From: RSA11 sp965652565 | Lineage (GTDB): Bacteria > Actinomycetota > Thermoleophilia > Solirubrobacterales > 70-9 | Direction of reading: 5' to 3' | NCBI GenBank assembly: GCA_965652565.1 | Contig: CBFGWL010000005.1 | Span: 1 to 64,000 of the forward strand | Length of the DNA: 64,000 bases | Shown: positions 28,628 through 36,133 of the stretch, one piece after another | Layout: the number at the start of each line of letters is the position of its first letter | Position numbering within the stretch: position 1 is the stretch's first letter | Made by a program: the position numbers and the translations under genes | Notes under the pieces: generated by a model | What the model was told of the DNA's origin: nothing | What the model saw: only the letters and a program-made list of their open reading frames with translations | Database searches by the model: none

Positions 28628-28723
28628 ATGAGCGATCGCTGCGTGGCCAGCAAGGTGCGCTGCGCCGACAAGTCGAACTTCAACCAGCCCGGCGTCCTCC
28701 GCGCGGGCAGGCGCCGGCGCTAG
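28628..28723 (+). CDS. Possible 31-residue peptide
   Basis: A short frame MSDRCVASKVRCADKSNFNQ... ending in a basic tail (AGRRRR-like). Nearly every third codon position is G or C. TAGGGT (28608-28613) lies just upstream, in the place where leaderless genes here have their -10 box, though its seven-base spacing points to ATG 28621 in another frame. It has two cysteines. It ends convergently within the stop of the minus-strand small membrane protein. No family recognised; it could be chance. Confidence 0.25.
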   Translation: MSDRCVASKVRCADKSNFNQPGVLRAGRRRR

Positions 28724-28890
28724 GGGCGCAGCAGCACGTAGACGAGCGCGATCGCGAAGCCGATCTGCCCGAACGTCATCGCGGTCCCGAGGTTCGCCGC
28801 GCCGGCGAGCTCGGCGATGATCGTGCCGAGCGCGAAGGCGCCCGCGAGCACGCCGAGGTCGATCGCCGTCCTGGGGAGCTGCTGGCTCAC
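28720..28890 (-). CDS. Small two-helix membrane protein, 56 residues
   Basis: GTG start at 28890, tag stop at 28722-28720. The protein begins MSQQLPRTAIDLGVLAGAFA and has two hydrophobic stretches, residues about 9-30 and 36-54, ending VYVLLRP. Third codon positions are strongly G/C and the hydrophobic pattern is coherent, while the opposite strand gives only an Arg/Glu-rich shadow. Function unknown. It lies divergent to the PHP phosphatase gene. Confidence 0.6.
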   Translation of the reverse strand: MSQQLPRTAIDLGVLAGAFALGTIIAELAGAANLGTAMTFGQIGFAIALVYVLLRP

Positions 28891-28937
28891 GCGCCGGAGC
28901 GTAGTCGAACCGCCGCGTTGGCATACCCTCCGTGGAA

Positions 28938-29762
28938 ATGCTGACCGACTACCACGTACACCTGCGCCCTGACGATCCGGACGCGACGCCGGACGAGTAC
29001 TTCACCGACGCCAACGTCGAGCGTTACCTGGAGGCCGCCCGCGCCGCGGGCGTCGAGGAGCTCGGCGTCTCCGAGCACATCCACAGGTTCACCGCGGCCC
29101 TCGACATCTGGGATCACGAGTTCTGGCAGGAGAGCGCTGTGGACGACCTCGACGCGTACGTGGAGTTCGTCGCCGCCTCGCCACTGCGGCTCGGCATCGA
29201 GATGGACTGGATCCCTGGTCGCGAGGACCGGATCGCGAACGTGCTCGACCGCCACCCCTACGACTACGTCGTGGGCTCGGTCCACTTCGTCGGGAACGGC
29301 GCCCTCGACTACGAGCGCTTCGACGCCTGGCGCGACGTCTCCGACCCCGACCGCCTCTGGGAGCGGTACTTCCAGTCGCTGGCCGAGGCGGCGCGGAGCG
29401 GCCTCTACGACATCCTCGCGCACCCCGATCTCATCAAGTACTGGGGTGACCGCCGGCCCAAGCCCAGCCGCGATCCGCGCTTCTACTACGAGCCCGCGGT
29501 CGAGGCGATCGAGGAGAGCGGGGTCGCCGTGGAGGTCTCCACCGCTGGCTACCGCAAGCCGATCGGCGAGCTCTACCCGGCCGACGCGTTCGCCGAGATG
29601 TGCGTCGAGGCGGGCGCGACCTTCGCCCTCTCCTCGGACGCCCACGTGCCGGAGGACATCGGCCACGCGTACGACCGCGCGGTCGAGACCATGCGGGGCT
29701 GGGGCGTCGAGGAGATCGCCGTCTTTGAGGGCCGCAAGCGCCGGACGGTGGAGCTGGGGTGA
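28938..29762 (+). CDS. PHP-domain phosphatase (histidinol-phosphatase-like)
   Basis: A metal-dependent phosphoesterase of about 274 residues. The PHP metal-site motifs appear in order: DYHVHLRP, SEHIHRF, GSVHFV, DILAHPDL and SSDAHVPEDIG. These resemble HisK-type histidinol phosphatases, but the physiological substrate is not fixed by sequence. I prefer ATG 28938 to GTG 28932, because TACCCT (28924-28929) sits eight bases before the ATG. The stop overlaps the ispF start by four bases, so it is coupled to isoprenoid synthesis by position only. Confidence 0.85.
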   Translation: MLTDYHVHLRPDDPDATPDEYFTDANVERYLEAARAAGVEELGVSEHIHRFTAALDIWDHEFWQESAVDDLDAYVEFVAASPLRLGIEMDWIPGREDRIANVLDRHPYDYVVGSVHFVGNGALDYERFDAWRDVSDPDRLWERYFQSLAEAARSGLYDILAHPDLIKYWGDRRPKPSRDPRFYYEPAVEAIEESGVAVEVSTAGYRKPIGELYPADAFAEMCVEAGATFALSSDAHVPEDIGHAYDRAVETMRGWGVEEIAVFEGRKRRTVELG

Positions 29763-30220
29763 CCCCGCGCGTCGGCATCGGCTACGACAGCCATCGCTTC
29801 GCGGCGGGGCGCCGGCTCGTCCTGGGCGGTGTGGAGATCCCGCACGACGTCGGGCTCGAGGGCCACTCCGATGCCGACGTGGTCGCGCACGCGATCACCG
29901 ACGCGGTGCTCGGCGCCGCCGGGCTCGGCGACATCGGCACGCACTTTCCGCCGAGCGACGAGCGCTGGCGCGACGCGGACTCGCTCGAGCTCCTGCGCAC
30001 AGCGGTCGCGATGGCGCCCGGCTGGGTGGCGAACGTGGACGCCACCGTGATCTGCGAGCGGCCTCGCCTGGGCGACTATAGGGACGAGATGGAGCGCCTG
30101 ATCGGCGACGCGACGGGCAGCCCGGTGAGCGTCAAGGCGACGACGAACGAGGGCATGGGGTGGATCGGCCGCGGCGAGGGAATCGCCTGTATCGCGGTCG
30201 CGCTTCTCGACCTGGAGTGA
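29759..30220 (+). CDS. ispF: 2-C-methyl-D-erythritol 2,4-cyclodiphosphate synthase
   Basis: Fifth enzyme of the MEP pathway, a zinc-dependent homotrimer. The metal ligands are in GYDSHRF (Asp, His), with the LEGHSDADVVAHA signature and VKATTNEGMGWIGRGEGI near the end. 153 residues, normal. GTG start overlapping the PHP gene stop (GTGA). No ispE in the window. Confidence 0.95.
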   Translation: MTPRVGIGYDSHRFAAGRRLVLGGVEIPHDVGLEGHSDADVVAHAITDAVLGAAGLGDIGTHFPPSDERWRDADSLELLRTAVAMAPGWVANVDATVICERPRLGDYRDEMERLIGDATGSPVSVKATTNEGMGWIGRGEGIACIAVALLDLE

Positions 30221-30256
30221 GGGTCTCGCCAGCCTCGGCTGGGTAGGGTACGGGCC

Positions 30257-31924
30257 ATGAGAGAGCGCTTGAAGGGGGCGGCTCAACCGATCGGCGAGAA
30301 GGCGCGGCGCATCCAGGTGGGATCGCTCGGCGCGCTTCCCGACGTGCCGTTCAACGTGCGCGCGCTGGCGCGCGCGGGGGTCGTCAAGCCGATGCGCCCG
30401 GACCTCGCGCTGCACGTGGCGCGCGAGCTGCGGCGCTGGGGAGCCTCGCCGGCGGCCGGCGTGACGATGTGCGCGCTCCGCTACCCGGACGAGCCGATGA
30501 TCATCGACGAGGCGGGCACCCTCACCTTCAGCGAGGTGCAGAGCCGCACCAACCGGCTCGCGCGCGCCCTCCGGAACGCCGGGGTGCGCAGTGGCGACGG
30601 CGTCGCGATCATGGCCCGCAACCACCGCGGCTTCGTCGAGTCGGTGCTCGCCCTGGCAAAGCTCGGCGCGAGCGTGCTGATGATGAACACCATGTTCAGC
30701 GGGCCGCAGCTCGCGGGCGTGGTGCGCGAGGAGCAGCCGCGCGCGCTCATCTACGACAGCGAGTTCGCCGGGCTGCTCTCCGGCGTCGAGGGCGACTTGC
30801 TGCGATTCGTCGCCTGGGAGGAGGGCGATGACACGGGCGATCAGTCGCTGGAGGGCTTGATCGCCGGCGAGCGCAACGACTCGGACCTGGAGCCCCCCGA
30901 GCACCGCAGCAACTTCATCATCCTCACCTCGGGGACGACCGGCGCGCCGAAGGGCGCGCGGCGCACCCAGCCGGCGACGCTCTCGCCGATCGCCGCACTG
31001 CTCGAGCGCATACCGCTGCGCTCACGCGAGCGCACGGTGATCGCCGCGCCCCTGTTCCACTCCTGGGGCTTTCTCCACTTCACGATCGGGCTCTCGCTCG
31101 GGACGACCTACGTGCTGCGCCGCAAGTTCGATCCCGAGGCCACGATCCAGCTGATCGCGAAGCACCGCGCGGAGGCGCTCGTCGTGGTTCCCGTGATGAT
31201 GCAGCGCATCCTCGAGCTGCCCGAGGCGACGATCGCCGCGAACGACACCTCCTCGCTGCGGGTCACGGCCGCGAGCGGGTCCGCGCTGCCCGGGCCGCTC
31301 GCGACGCGCTGGATGGACACCTTCGGCGACAACCTCTACAACCTCTACGGCTCGACCGAGGTCGCGTGGGCGACGATCGCCACGCCCGCGGACCTGCGCG
31401 CCGCGCCGGGCACCGCCGGGCGCCCGCCGCACGGCACGCGGCTGGCCATCTACGACGCCCACGGCAACCCCGTGCCCGCGGGCGAGACCGGCCGCATCTT
31501 CGTCGGCAACGAGATGCGCATGGAGGGCTACACGGGCGGCGGCGGTAAGGACGCGATCGACGGGTTGCTTTCATCGGGCGACGTCGGCCACCTCGACGAG
31601 GACGGCCGGCTGTTCATCGACGGCCGCGACGACGAGATGATCGTCTCCGGGGGCGAGAACGTCTTCCCGCGCGAGGTTGAGGACCTCCTGGCCGGCCATG
31701 AGGCCGTGAAGGAAGTGGCCGTCGTCGGCGTGGACGACGAGCAGTTCGGCCAGCGCCTCAAGGCCGTGATCGTTTTGAACGAGGGTGCCGAGTGGAGCGC
31801 CGACGAGGTCAAGCGCTACGTGAAGGAGAACCTCGCGGGCTACAAGGTTCCGCGTGACGTCGAGTACGTCGACGAGCTGCCGCGGAACGCCACCGGCAAG
31901 GTCCTCAAGCGCGAGCTGGTCTGA
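30257..31924 (+). CDS. Acyl-CoA synthetase (AMP-forming, fatty-acid type)
   Basis: Activates a carboxylic acid to its CoA thioester through an acyl-adenylate. ANL motifs in order: A3 LTSGTTGAPKGARR (about residues 221-234), A5 LYGSTEVAW, A7/A8 SSGDVGHLDEDGRLFIDGRD and the C-terminal catalytic lysine in RNATGKVLKREL. 555 residues, complete. The chain length preferred cannot be told. ATG start with TAGGGT (30244-30249) seven bases ahead, no Shine-Dalgarno. It interrupts the ispF-cysS order. Confidence 0.9.
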   Translation: MRERLKGAAQPIGEKARRIQVGSLGALPDVPFNVRALARAGVVKPMRPDLALHVARELRRWGASPAAGVTMCALRYPDEPMIIDEAGTLTFSEVQSRTNRLARALRNAGVRSGDGVAIMARNHRGFVESVLALAKLGASVLMMNTMFSGPQLAGVVREEQPRALIYDSEFAGLLSGVEGDLLRFVAWEEGDDTGDQSLEGLIAGERNDSDLEPPEHRSNFIILTSGTTGAPKGARRTQPATLSPIAALLERIPLRSRERTVIAAPLFHSWGFLHFTIGLSLGTTYVLRRKFDPEATIQLIAKHRAEALVVVPVMMQRILELPEATIAANDTSSLRVTAASGSALPGPLATRWMDTFGDNLYNLYGSTEVAWATIATPADLRAAPGTAGRPPHGTRLAIYDAHGNPVPAGETGRIFVGNEMRMEGYTGGGGKDAIDGLLSSGDVGHLDEDGRLFIDGRDDEMIVSGGENVFPREVEDLLAGHEAVKEVAVVGVDDEQFGQRLKAVIVLNEGAEWSADEVKRYVKENLAGYKVPRDVEYVDELPRNATGKVLKRELV

Positions 31925-31942
31925 GCCATCTACGATCCGCGC

Positions 31943-33301
31943 ATGCGAGAGGTGCGCATCCGCGACACGCTGAGCGGCGAGCTCGTCGCCCTCGAGCCGC
32001 GCGAGCCGGGCAAGGTCGGGATCTACGCCTGCGGCCCGACCGTCTACTCGCGCATCCACGTCGGCAACGCGCGCCCCTACGTCATCTTCATGCTGCTGCG
32101 CCGGTTTCTGGAGCGGCTGGGCTACGAGGCCAAGCTCGTCATCAACGTCACCGACGTGAACGACAAGATCTACGAGGCGGCGCGCGAGGCGGGGGTGCCC
32201 TCGGCGGAGCATGCAGCCGAGATGATCCGCCTCTACGAGGAGGACACGAGCCGCCTCGGCCTCGGCCGCCCGGACGCGGAGCCGCGCGCGACCGGGACGA
32301 TGGACGAGATCATCGCCCTGATCGAGGAGCTGATCGAGAAGGGCCACGCGTATGAGTCCGGCGGCGACGTGTACTTCCGCGTGCGGAGCTTCCCCGGCTA
32401 CGGCAAGCTCTCCAACCGCGACCCGGAGGACATGGACCAGGGGGAGGAGGCCGGGAGCGCGAGCCTCAAGGAGGATCCGCTCGACTTCGCGCTTTGGAAG
32501 GCGCACAAGGAGGGGGAGGACACGAGTTGGGACTCCCCGTGGGGCCCCGGCCGGCCCGGCTGGCACATCGAGTGCTCGGCGATGGCCGAGGCGCTGTTGG
32601 GCGCAGACTTCGAGATTCACGGCGGGGGTTCGGACCTGGTCTTCCCGCACCACGAGAACGAGGTGGCGCAGAGCGAGGCGGCCCGCGGCCTGCCGCTCGC
32701 GCGGATCTGGATGCACAACGGGATGATCCGGATCGCCGACGAGAAGATGTCGAAGTCGGTGGGCAACATCTTCCAGCTGGCCGAGGCGATCGACCGCTAC
32801 GGCCCGCAGGCGATCGTCGCCTACCTGGTTTCCGGGCACTACCGCCAGCCGCTCGAGTTCTCCGAGCGCGCCCTTGAGGAGGCCCAGGCCCGGGTGGAGC
32901 GGATCCGCAACTTCCTGCGCGACGCCCCGGCCGACGACGGCGAGGGCGGGGAGGACGCGTACGTGGCTGAGCGCCGCGAGGCCTTCCTCGCCGCGCTCGC
33001 GGACGACTTCAACACGCCGAAGGCCTTCGCCGCGCTGTTCGAGCTGATCGGCGAAGCCAACCGGCGCCCGCTCGCCGGCGCGCGCGCGGCCGTCGCCGAC
33101 CTGCTACCGCTGCTTGGCCTCGAGGCGCTGCTCGAGGAGGACGAGGGTGTCGATCCGGAAGCCGAGCGCCTGCTCGCCGAGCGCGAGGAGGCCCGCAAGC
33201 AGCGCGACTTCGAGCGCGCGGACCGGATCCGCGATGAGCTCGCCGCGCGCGGCTACGAGGTCCGCGACTCCGCGGACGGGCCGCGGCTCGTGCCGCGCTG
33301 A
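31943..33301 (+). CDS. cysS: Cysteinyl-tRNA synthetase
   Basis: Charges tRNA-Cys. The class I HIGH-type sequence is IHVGNARP, with the zinc-site cysteine in YACGPTVYS. The catalytic-core ends with KMSKSVGN, and the C-terminal helical part carries the ERADRIRDEL block. 452 residues, full length. ATG start with TACGAT (31931-31936) six bases upstream. cysS-rlmB-sigH follow one another as in Bacillus (where mrnC and yacP also occur). Confidence 0.96.
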   Translation: MREVRIRDTLSGELVALEPREPGKVGIYACGPTVYSRIHVGNARPYVIFMLLRRFLERLGYEAKLVINVTDVNDKIYEAAREAGVPSAEHAAEMIRLYEEDTSRLGLGRPDAEPRATGTMDEIIALIEELIEKGHAYESGGDVYFRVRSFPGYGKLSNRDPEDMDQGEEAGSASLKEDPLDFALWKAHKEGEDTSWDSPWGPGRPGWHIECSAMAEALLGADFEIHGGGSDLVFPHHENEVAQSEAARGLPLARIWMHNGMIRIADEKMSKSVGNIFQLAEAIDRYGPQAIVAYLVSGHYRQPLEFSERALEEAQARVERIRNFLRDAPADDGEGGEDAYVAERREAFLAALADDFNTPKAFAALFELIGEANRRPLAGARAAVADLLPLLGLEALLEEDEGVDPEAERLLAEREEARKQRDFERADRIRDELAARGYEVRDSADGPRLVPR

Positions 33302-33305
33302 TCCC

Positions 33306-33971
33306 GTGCCCGGCGGAGCGGAGATCGTCTACGGCCGCCGGGCGGTGGCCGAGGCGCAGCGTGGCCGGCGCCGCGTGCGCCGCGTTTGGCGCGCGCCCGA
33401 AACCCCGCCGGCGGAACTCACCCGCCTCGCGGGCTCGCCCGACCACCAGGGCGTCGTCGCCGAGGTCGACCCCTATCCGTACGCGGACGCCGAGCGCCTG
33501 CTCGACGCCGACGACGCGGTGGTCGTCGCGCTCGATCAGATCCAGGACCCCCATAACCTTGGCGCTGTGGCGCGCTCGGCGGAAGTCGCGGGCGCCGCGG
33601 GCATCGTGATCCCCGAGCGCAGGGCGGTGGGGGTGACCCCGGCGGTGTGCAAGGCGTCGGCCGGCGCGGTCGAGCATCTGCCGGTCGCGCGCGTGCGCAA
33701 CCTGGCGGAGTGGCTCGCGGGCGCCAAGCGGCGCGAGGGGGTCTGGGTGTACGGCGCAGCCGGGGATGCGCGCACCGCTTACACGGACGCGGAGCTCACG
33801 GGCCGGGTGGTGCTGGTGCTCGGCAGCGAGGGGAAGGGGCTGCGCCCGCGGGTCGCCGAGCAGTGCGACCTGCTGCTCTCGATCCCCACGCTCGGGCGCG
33901 TCGAGTCTCTCAACGTCTCGGCCGCCGCGGCGGTGCTCCTCTTCGAGGCGGCCCGCCAACGCCGCCGCTGA
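33306..33971 (+). CDS. rlmB: 23S rRNA 2'-O-methyltransferase (RlmB/SpoU family)
   Basis: SAM-dependent SPOUT methyltransferase for 23S rRNA. The N-terminal substrate-binding domain (YGRRAVAEAQRGRRRVRR, DHQGVVAEV) precedes the knotted catalytic domain with motif 1 DQIQDPHNLGAVARSAE, motif 2 LVLGSEGKGLRP and motif 3 IPTLGRVESLNVSAAAAV. 221 residues, shorter than E. coli RlmB at the N-terminus but complete in the motifs. GTG start four bases after the cysS stop, so it is co-transcribed. Confidence 0.92.
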   Translation: MPGGAEIVYGRRAVAEAQRGRRRVRRVWRAPETPPAELTRLAGSPDHQGVVAEVDPYPYADAERLLDADDAVVVALDQIQDPHNLGAVARSAEVAGAAGIVIPERRAVGVTPAVCKASAGAVEHLPVARVRNLAEWLAGAKRREGVWVYGAAGDARTAYTDAELTGRVVLVLGSEGKGLRPRVAEQCDLLLSIPTLGRVESLNVSAAAAVLLFEAARQRRR

Positions 33972-34037
33972 CGCCTAACAACGGTCTCGGACGGACTCCG
34001 TAATCTGCAACGAATCTTGCGCCGCCGGCCGGGCGAG

Positions 34038-34067
34038 TTGACAGAAGAACGCGCGCTCGCCTACACT
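34038..34067 (+). promoter_or_regulatory. Promoter for the sigH-like gene
   Basis: A perfect TTGACA (34038-34043), an 18-base spacer and TACACT (34062-34067). Transcription should begin near 34075, leaving a leader of about 115 bases. Confidence 0.7.
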
Positions 34068-34080
34068 GCCGCGTCATAAG

Positions 34081-34160
34081 GGTGAACTAAAGGTCGAGAT
34101 TTACCTGAGGCTCACCCGCGACAAGTGAAAGTTCTGGCGCCCAGGGGAGGCACGGCGCCA
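34081..34160 (+). promoter_or_regulatory. Structured 5' leader of the sigH-like gene
   Basis: Two hairpins fit by eye. GGTGA/TCACC (34081-34085 with 34112-34116) encloses AGGT/ACCT (34091-34094 with 34103-34106). TGGCGCC/GGCGCCA (34135-34141 with 34154-34160) has a loop containing GGGGAGG. A folded leader is unusual in a window where most genes seem leaderless. Confidence 0.4.
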
Positions 34161-34188
34161 CCCGATTTCCGATCAACGGAAGGATCGT

Positions 34189-34875
34189 GTGGCAATGGCA
34201 ACCCAGCAATTCCCCTCGGCAGCGGCAGCGACGCACTCGCGTCAACTCCCTAACCCTCAACCTGAGCTTGACGATCACTACCTGGTCGCGCTCGCCAAGC
34301 AGGGCAGCGCCGACGCGTACGACAGGCTCGTCAAGCGTTATCGCGGCTTCGTCCGCCTGAAGGCGTCCTCGTACTTCTTGCTGGGCGGCGAGGCCGACGA
34401 TCTGATCCAGGAGGGTATGGTCGGCCTCTACAAGGCCATCCGCGACTACCGGCCGGACCGCGAGTCGAGCTTCCGCAACTTTGCCGAGCTCTGCATCACG
34501 CGGCAGATCATTACCGCGGTGAAGACCGCGAGCCGCAACAAGCACGCACCGCTCAACCAGTACGTCTCGTTCGCCCAGACGCCGGCGGCGTCGGGGGAGT
34601 CCGAGACCACGCTCGAGGAGGTCCTTCCGGGGCCGATCTCGGACGATCCGGTCGACCGGGTGATCGCGACCGAGGAGCTGAGCAGCCTGGTCGCGTGCCT
34701 CGGCAACGTGCTCTCCGACCTCGAGTCGCGTGTGCTCTCGCTCTACCTCGACGGCTACAGCTACGAGGTCGTGGCGAGCAAGCTCGAGTGCGACACGAAG
34801 ACGGTGGACAACGCGCTGCAGCGGGTGAAGCGCAAGGTGGCCAACCACCTCAACCAGCGCGAGGTGCTGCTCTAG
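34189..34875 (+). CDS. sigH: RNA polymerase sigma factor, SigH/Spo0H-like
   Basis: A 228-residue group 3 sigma factor. Region 2 is YDRLVKRYRGFVRLKASSYF, the EADDLIQEGMVGLYKAIRDYRP core-binding helix, and the DNA-contacting ESSFRNFAELCITRQI. Region 4 ends SYEVVASKLECDTKTVDNALQRVKRK. The 'QEGMVGLYKAIRDY' pattern and the position after cysS-rlmB match Bacillus sigH (Spo0H). GTG start with GGAAGGA four bases upstream; ATG 34195 is an alternative. Its regulon here is unknown, as these bacteria are not known to sporulate. Confidence 0.88.
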   Translation: MAMATQQFPSAAAATHSRQLPNPQPELDDHYLVALAKQGSADAYDRLVKRYRGFVRLKASSYFLLGGEADDLIQEGMVGLYKAIRDYRPDRESSFRNFAELCITRQIITAVKTASRNKHAPLNQYVSFAQTPAASGESETTLEEVLPGPISDDPVDRVIATEELSSLVACLGNVLSDLESRVLSLYLDGYSYEVVASKLECDTKTVDNALQRVKRKVANHLNQREVLL

Positions 34876-34912
34876 CGCCCGCCGCGCCCAACCGCCGCCA
34901 CACGGTTTCACG

Positions 34913-34941
34913 CACGCCCGGGGCGCCGCGCCCCGGGCGTG
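34913..34941 (+). terminator. Strong GC-rich terminator hairpin after sigH
   Basis: CACGCCCGGGGCG (34913-34925) pairs perfectly over 13 bases with 34929-34941 around a CCG loop. A U-tract is absent, but it closes the tilS-sigH block and precedes tRNA-Thr. Confidence 0.6.
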
Positions 34942-34991
34942 TCGCTGTCCGGGGGGAGGGCGCCCATATCCTGGGATCTCCCAGACGACGC

Positions 34992-35064
34992 GCCCGGGTA
35001 GCTCAATTGGCAGAGCACCTGATTTGTAATCAGGGGGTTGCGGGTTCGAGTCCCGCCCCGGGCT
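34992..35064 (+). tRNA. tRNA-Thr (anticodon TGT)
   Basis: A 73-base cloverleaf. The acceptor stem GCCCGGG pairs with CCCGGGC and the discriminator base is T. The D-arm is GCTCAATTGGCAGAGC. The anticodon stem CCTGA/TCAGG encloses TTTGTAA, so the anticodon is TGT, reading ACA. The T-arm is GCGGG TTCGAGT CCCGC. The terminal CCA is not encoded. A Thr gene here recalls the tRNA genes that often precede secE-nusG in Gram-positives, but those genes are absent. Confidence 0.97.
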
Positions 35065-35084
35065 CTCCGGCCCCACCGCGGCAC

Positions 35085-36089
35085 ATGAGCGAGACCGACT
35101 TCACCTGGCGCGACGCCGAGCGCACGATCGTCTTCCGGGCGGCTGCGATGGCCGACGTGATGGGCATGCTCGCGCAGCACGGCTGGGATGAGTACGAGCT
35201 GCTCACCACGCAGAGCGGGCTCGCCCAGGGGCCGATCGAGCTGGCCGAGCGCGCCGGTTCGCTGAACCTCGTCCCGCCGGGGCCCGTGAACGAGACGGCG
35301 GCGAACCTGATCGACTCGATCGAGGGGAAGCGCATCGTCGCGCTGGGCGGCGGCCGCGTGATCGACACGGCCAAGGCGATCGCCGCCGTGCGCGAGGGCG
35401 CCGTCGCGGCGCTGCCGACCACCCTCTCCGGGGCGGAGATGACGCGTATCCACCGCCTGCCGCAGGGCCACGACGCGCCCGCCCTGGTGCGCCCGCGGCT
35501 CGTGGTGGCCGACCCCGCGGCGATGACGAGCCTGCCCGAGCGCCGCCTGCGGGCGAGCGCGATGAACGCGCTCGCGCACGGCATCGAGGCCCTTTACGTG
35601 CCGGGCTCGCACCCGGTCGCGACGCTCGCGGGGCTCCGCGGAGCCGAGCTGATCGCGGGCGCCCTCGACCACGGGCTGGACGATGCGACCCGCGTCGAGC
35701 TGGCGCTCGGCTCGCTGCTCTGCGCGTATGCGCTCGATTCGACCGGGATCGCCCTGCACCACGTCGTCTGCCAGACGCTCGTGCGCACCATGGATCTGCC
35801 CCACGCCGAGGTGAACGCGGCGCTTCTGCCGCACACGGTCGAGGCGATGGCCGCGCGGGCGCCGCGCGAGCTCGGCGAGCTGGCGCGGGCGATGGGCACG
35901 CGCCCGGGCACGATCGCCGAGCGCATTGAGGACCTCATGGGCGGCCGGCGCAGCCTCGGCGACCTCGGCGCCGACGAGGAGCGCCTCGGGGCCGCGCTCG
36001 ACGCGATGCTCGCCCGCCCGCAACTCGCCGACACGCCCGAGCCGCCCGATCGCGAGGAGCTCGAGGCGATCGTGCGGGCCGCTTGGTAG
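35085..36089 (+). CDS. Maleylacetate-reductase-like iron-family dehydrogenase
   Basis: A 334-residue member of the iron-containing alcohol dehydrogenase superfamily, closest in motifs to maleylacetate reductase (hydroxyquinol and chloroaromatic degradation). The NAD-binding loop is GGGRVIDTAKAIA. PTTLSGAEMT resembles the PTTxxGSE block. The metal-region residues appear as MNALAHGIEALY, STGIALHHVVCQTLV and LPHAEVNAALLPH, a set typical of maleylacetate reductases. ATG start 20 bases after the tRNA. No ring-cleavage dioxygenase lies nearby; a phenol-type monooxygenase occurs at 18.8-20.3 kb. Confidence 0.8.
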   Translation: MSETDFTWRDAERTIVFRAAAMADVMGMLAQHGWDEYELLTTQSGLAQGPIELAERAGSLNLVPPGPVNETAANLIDSIEGKRIVALGGGRVIDTAKAIAAVREGAVAALPTTLSGAEMTRIHRLPQGHDAPALVRPRLVVADPAAMTSLPERRLRASAMNALAHGIEALYVPGSHPVATLAGLRGAELIAGALDHGLDDATRVELALGSLLCAYALDSTGIALHHVVCQTLVRTMDLPHAEVNAALLPHTVEAMAARAPRELGELARAMGTRPGTIAERIEDLMGGRRSLGDLGADEERLGAALDAMLARPQLADTPEPPDREELEAIVRAAW

Positions 36090-36133
36090 CGCCCGCCGGG
36101 TAACCGTTCGCGCGCGCGTGTGTAGGCGTGCGC

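Noticed and set aside
28621..28944. Plus-strand frame beginning ATG 28621, seven bases after TAGGGT
   Set aside because: Past about 28720 it is antisense to the membrane protein, with shadow composition (Arg/Glu/Gln); the promoter spacing alone is not enough.
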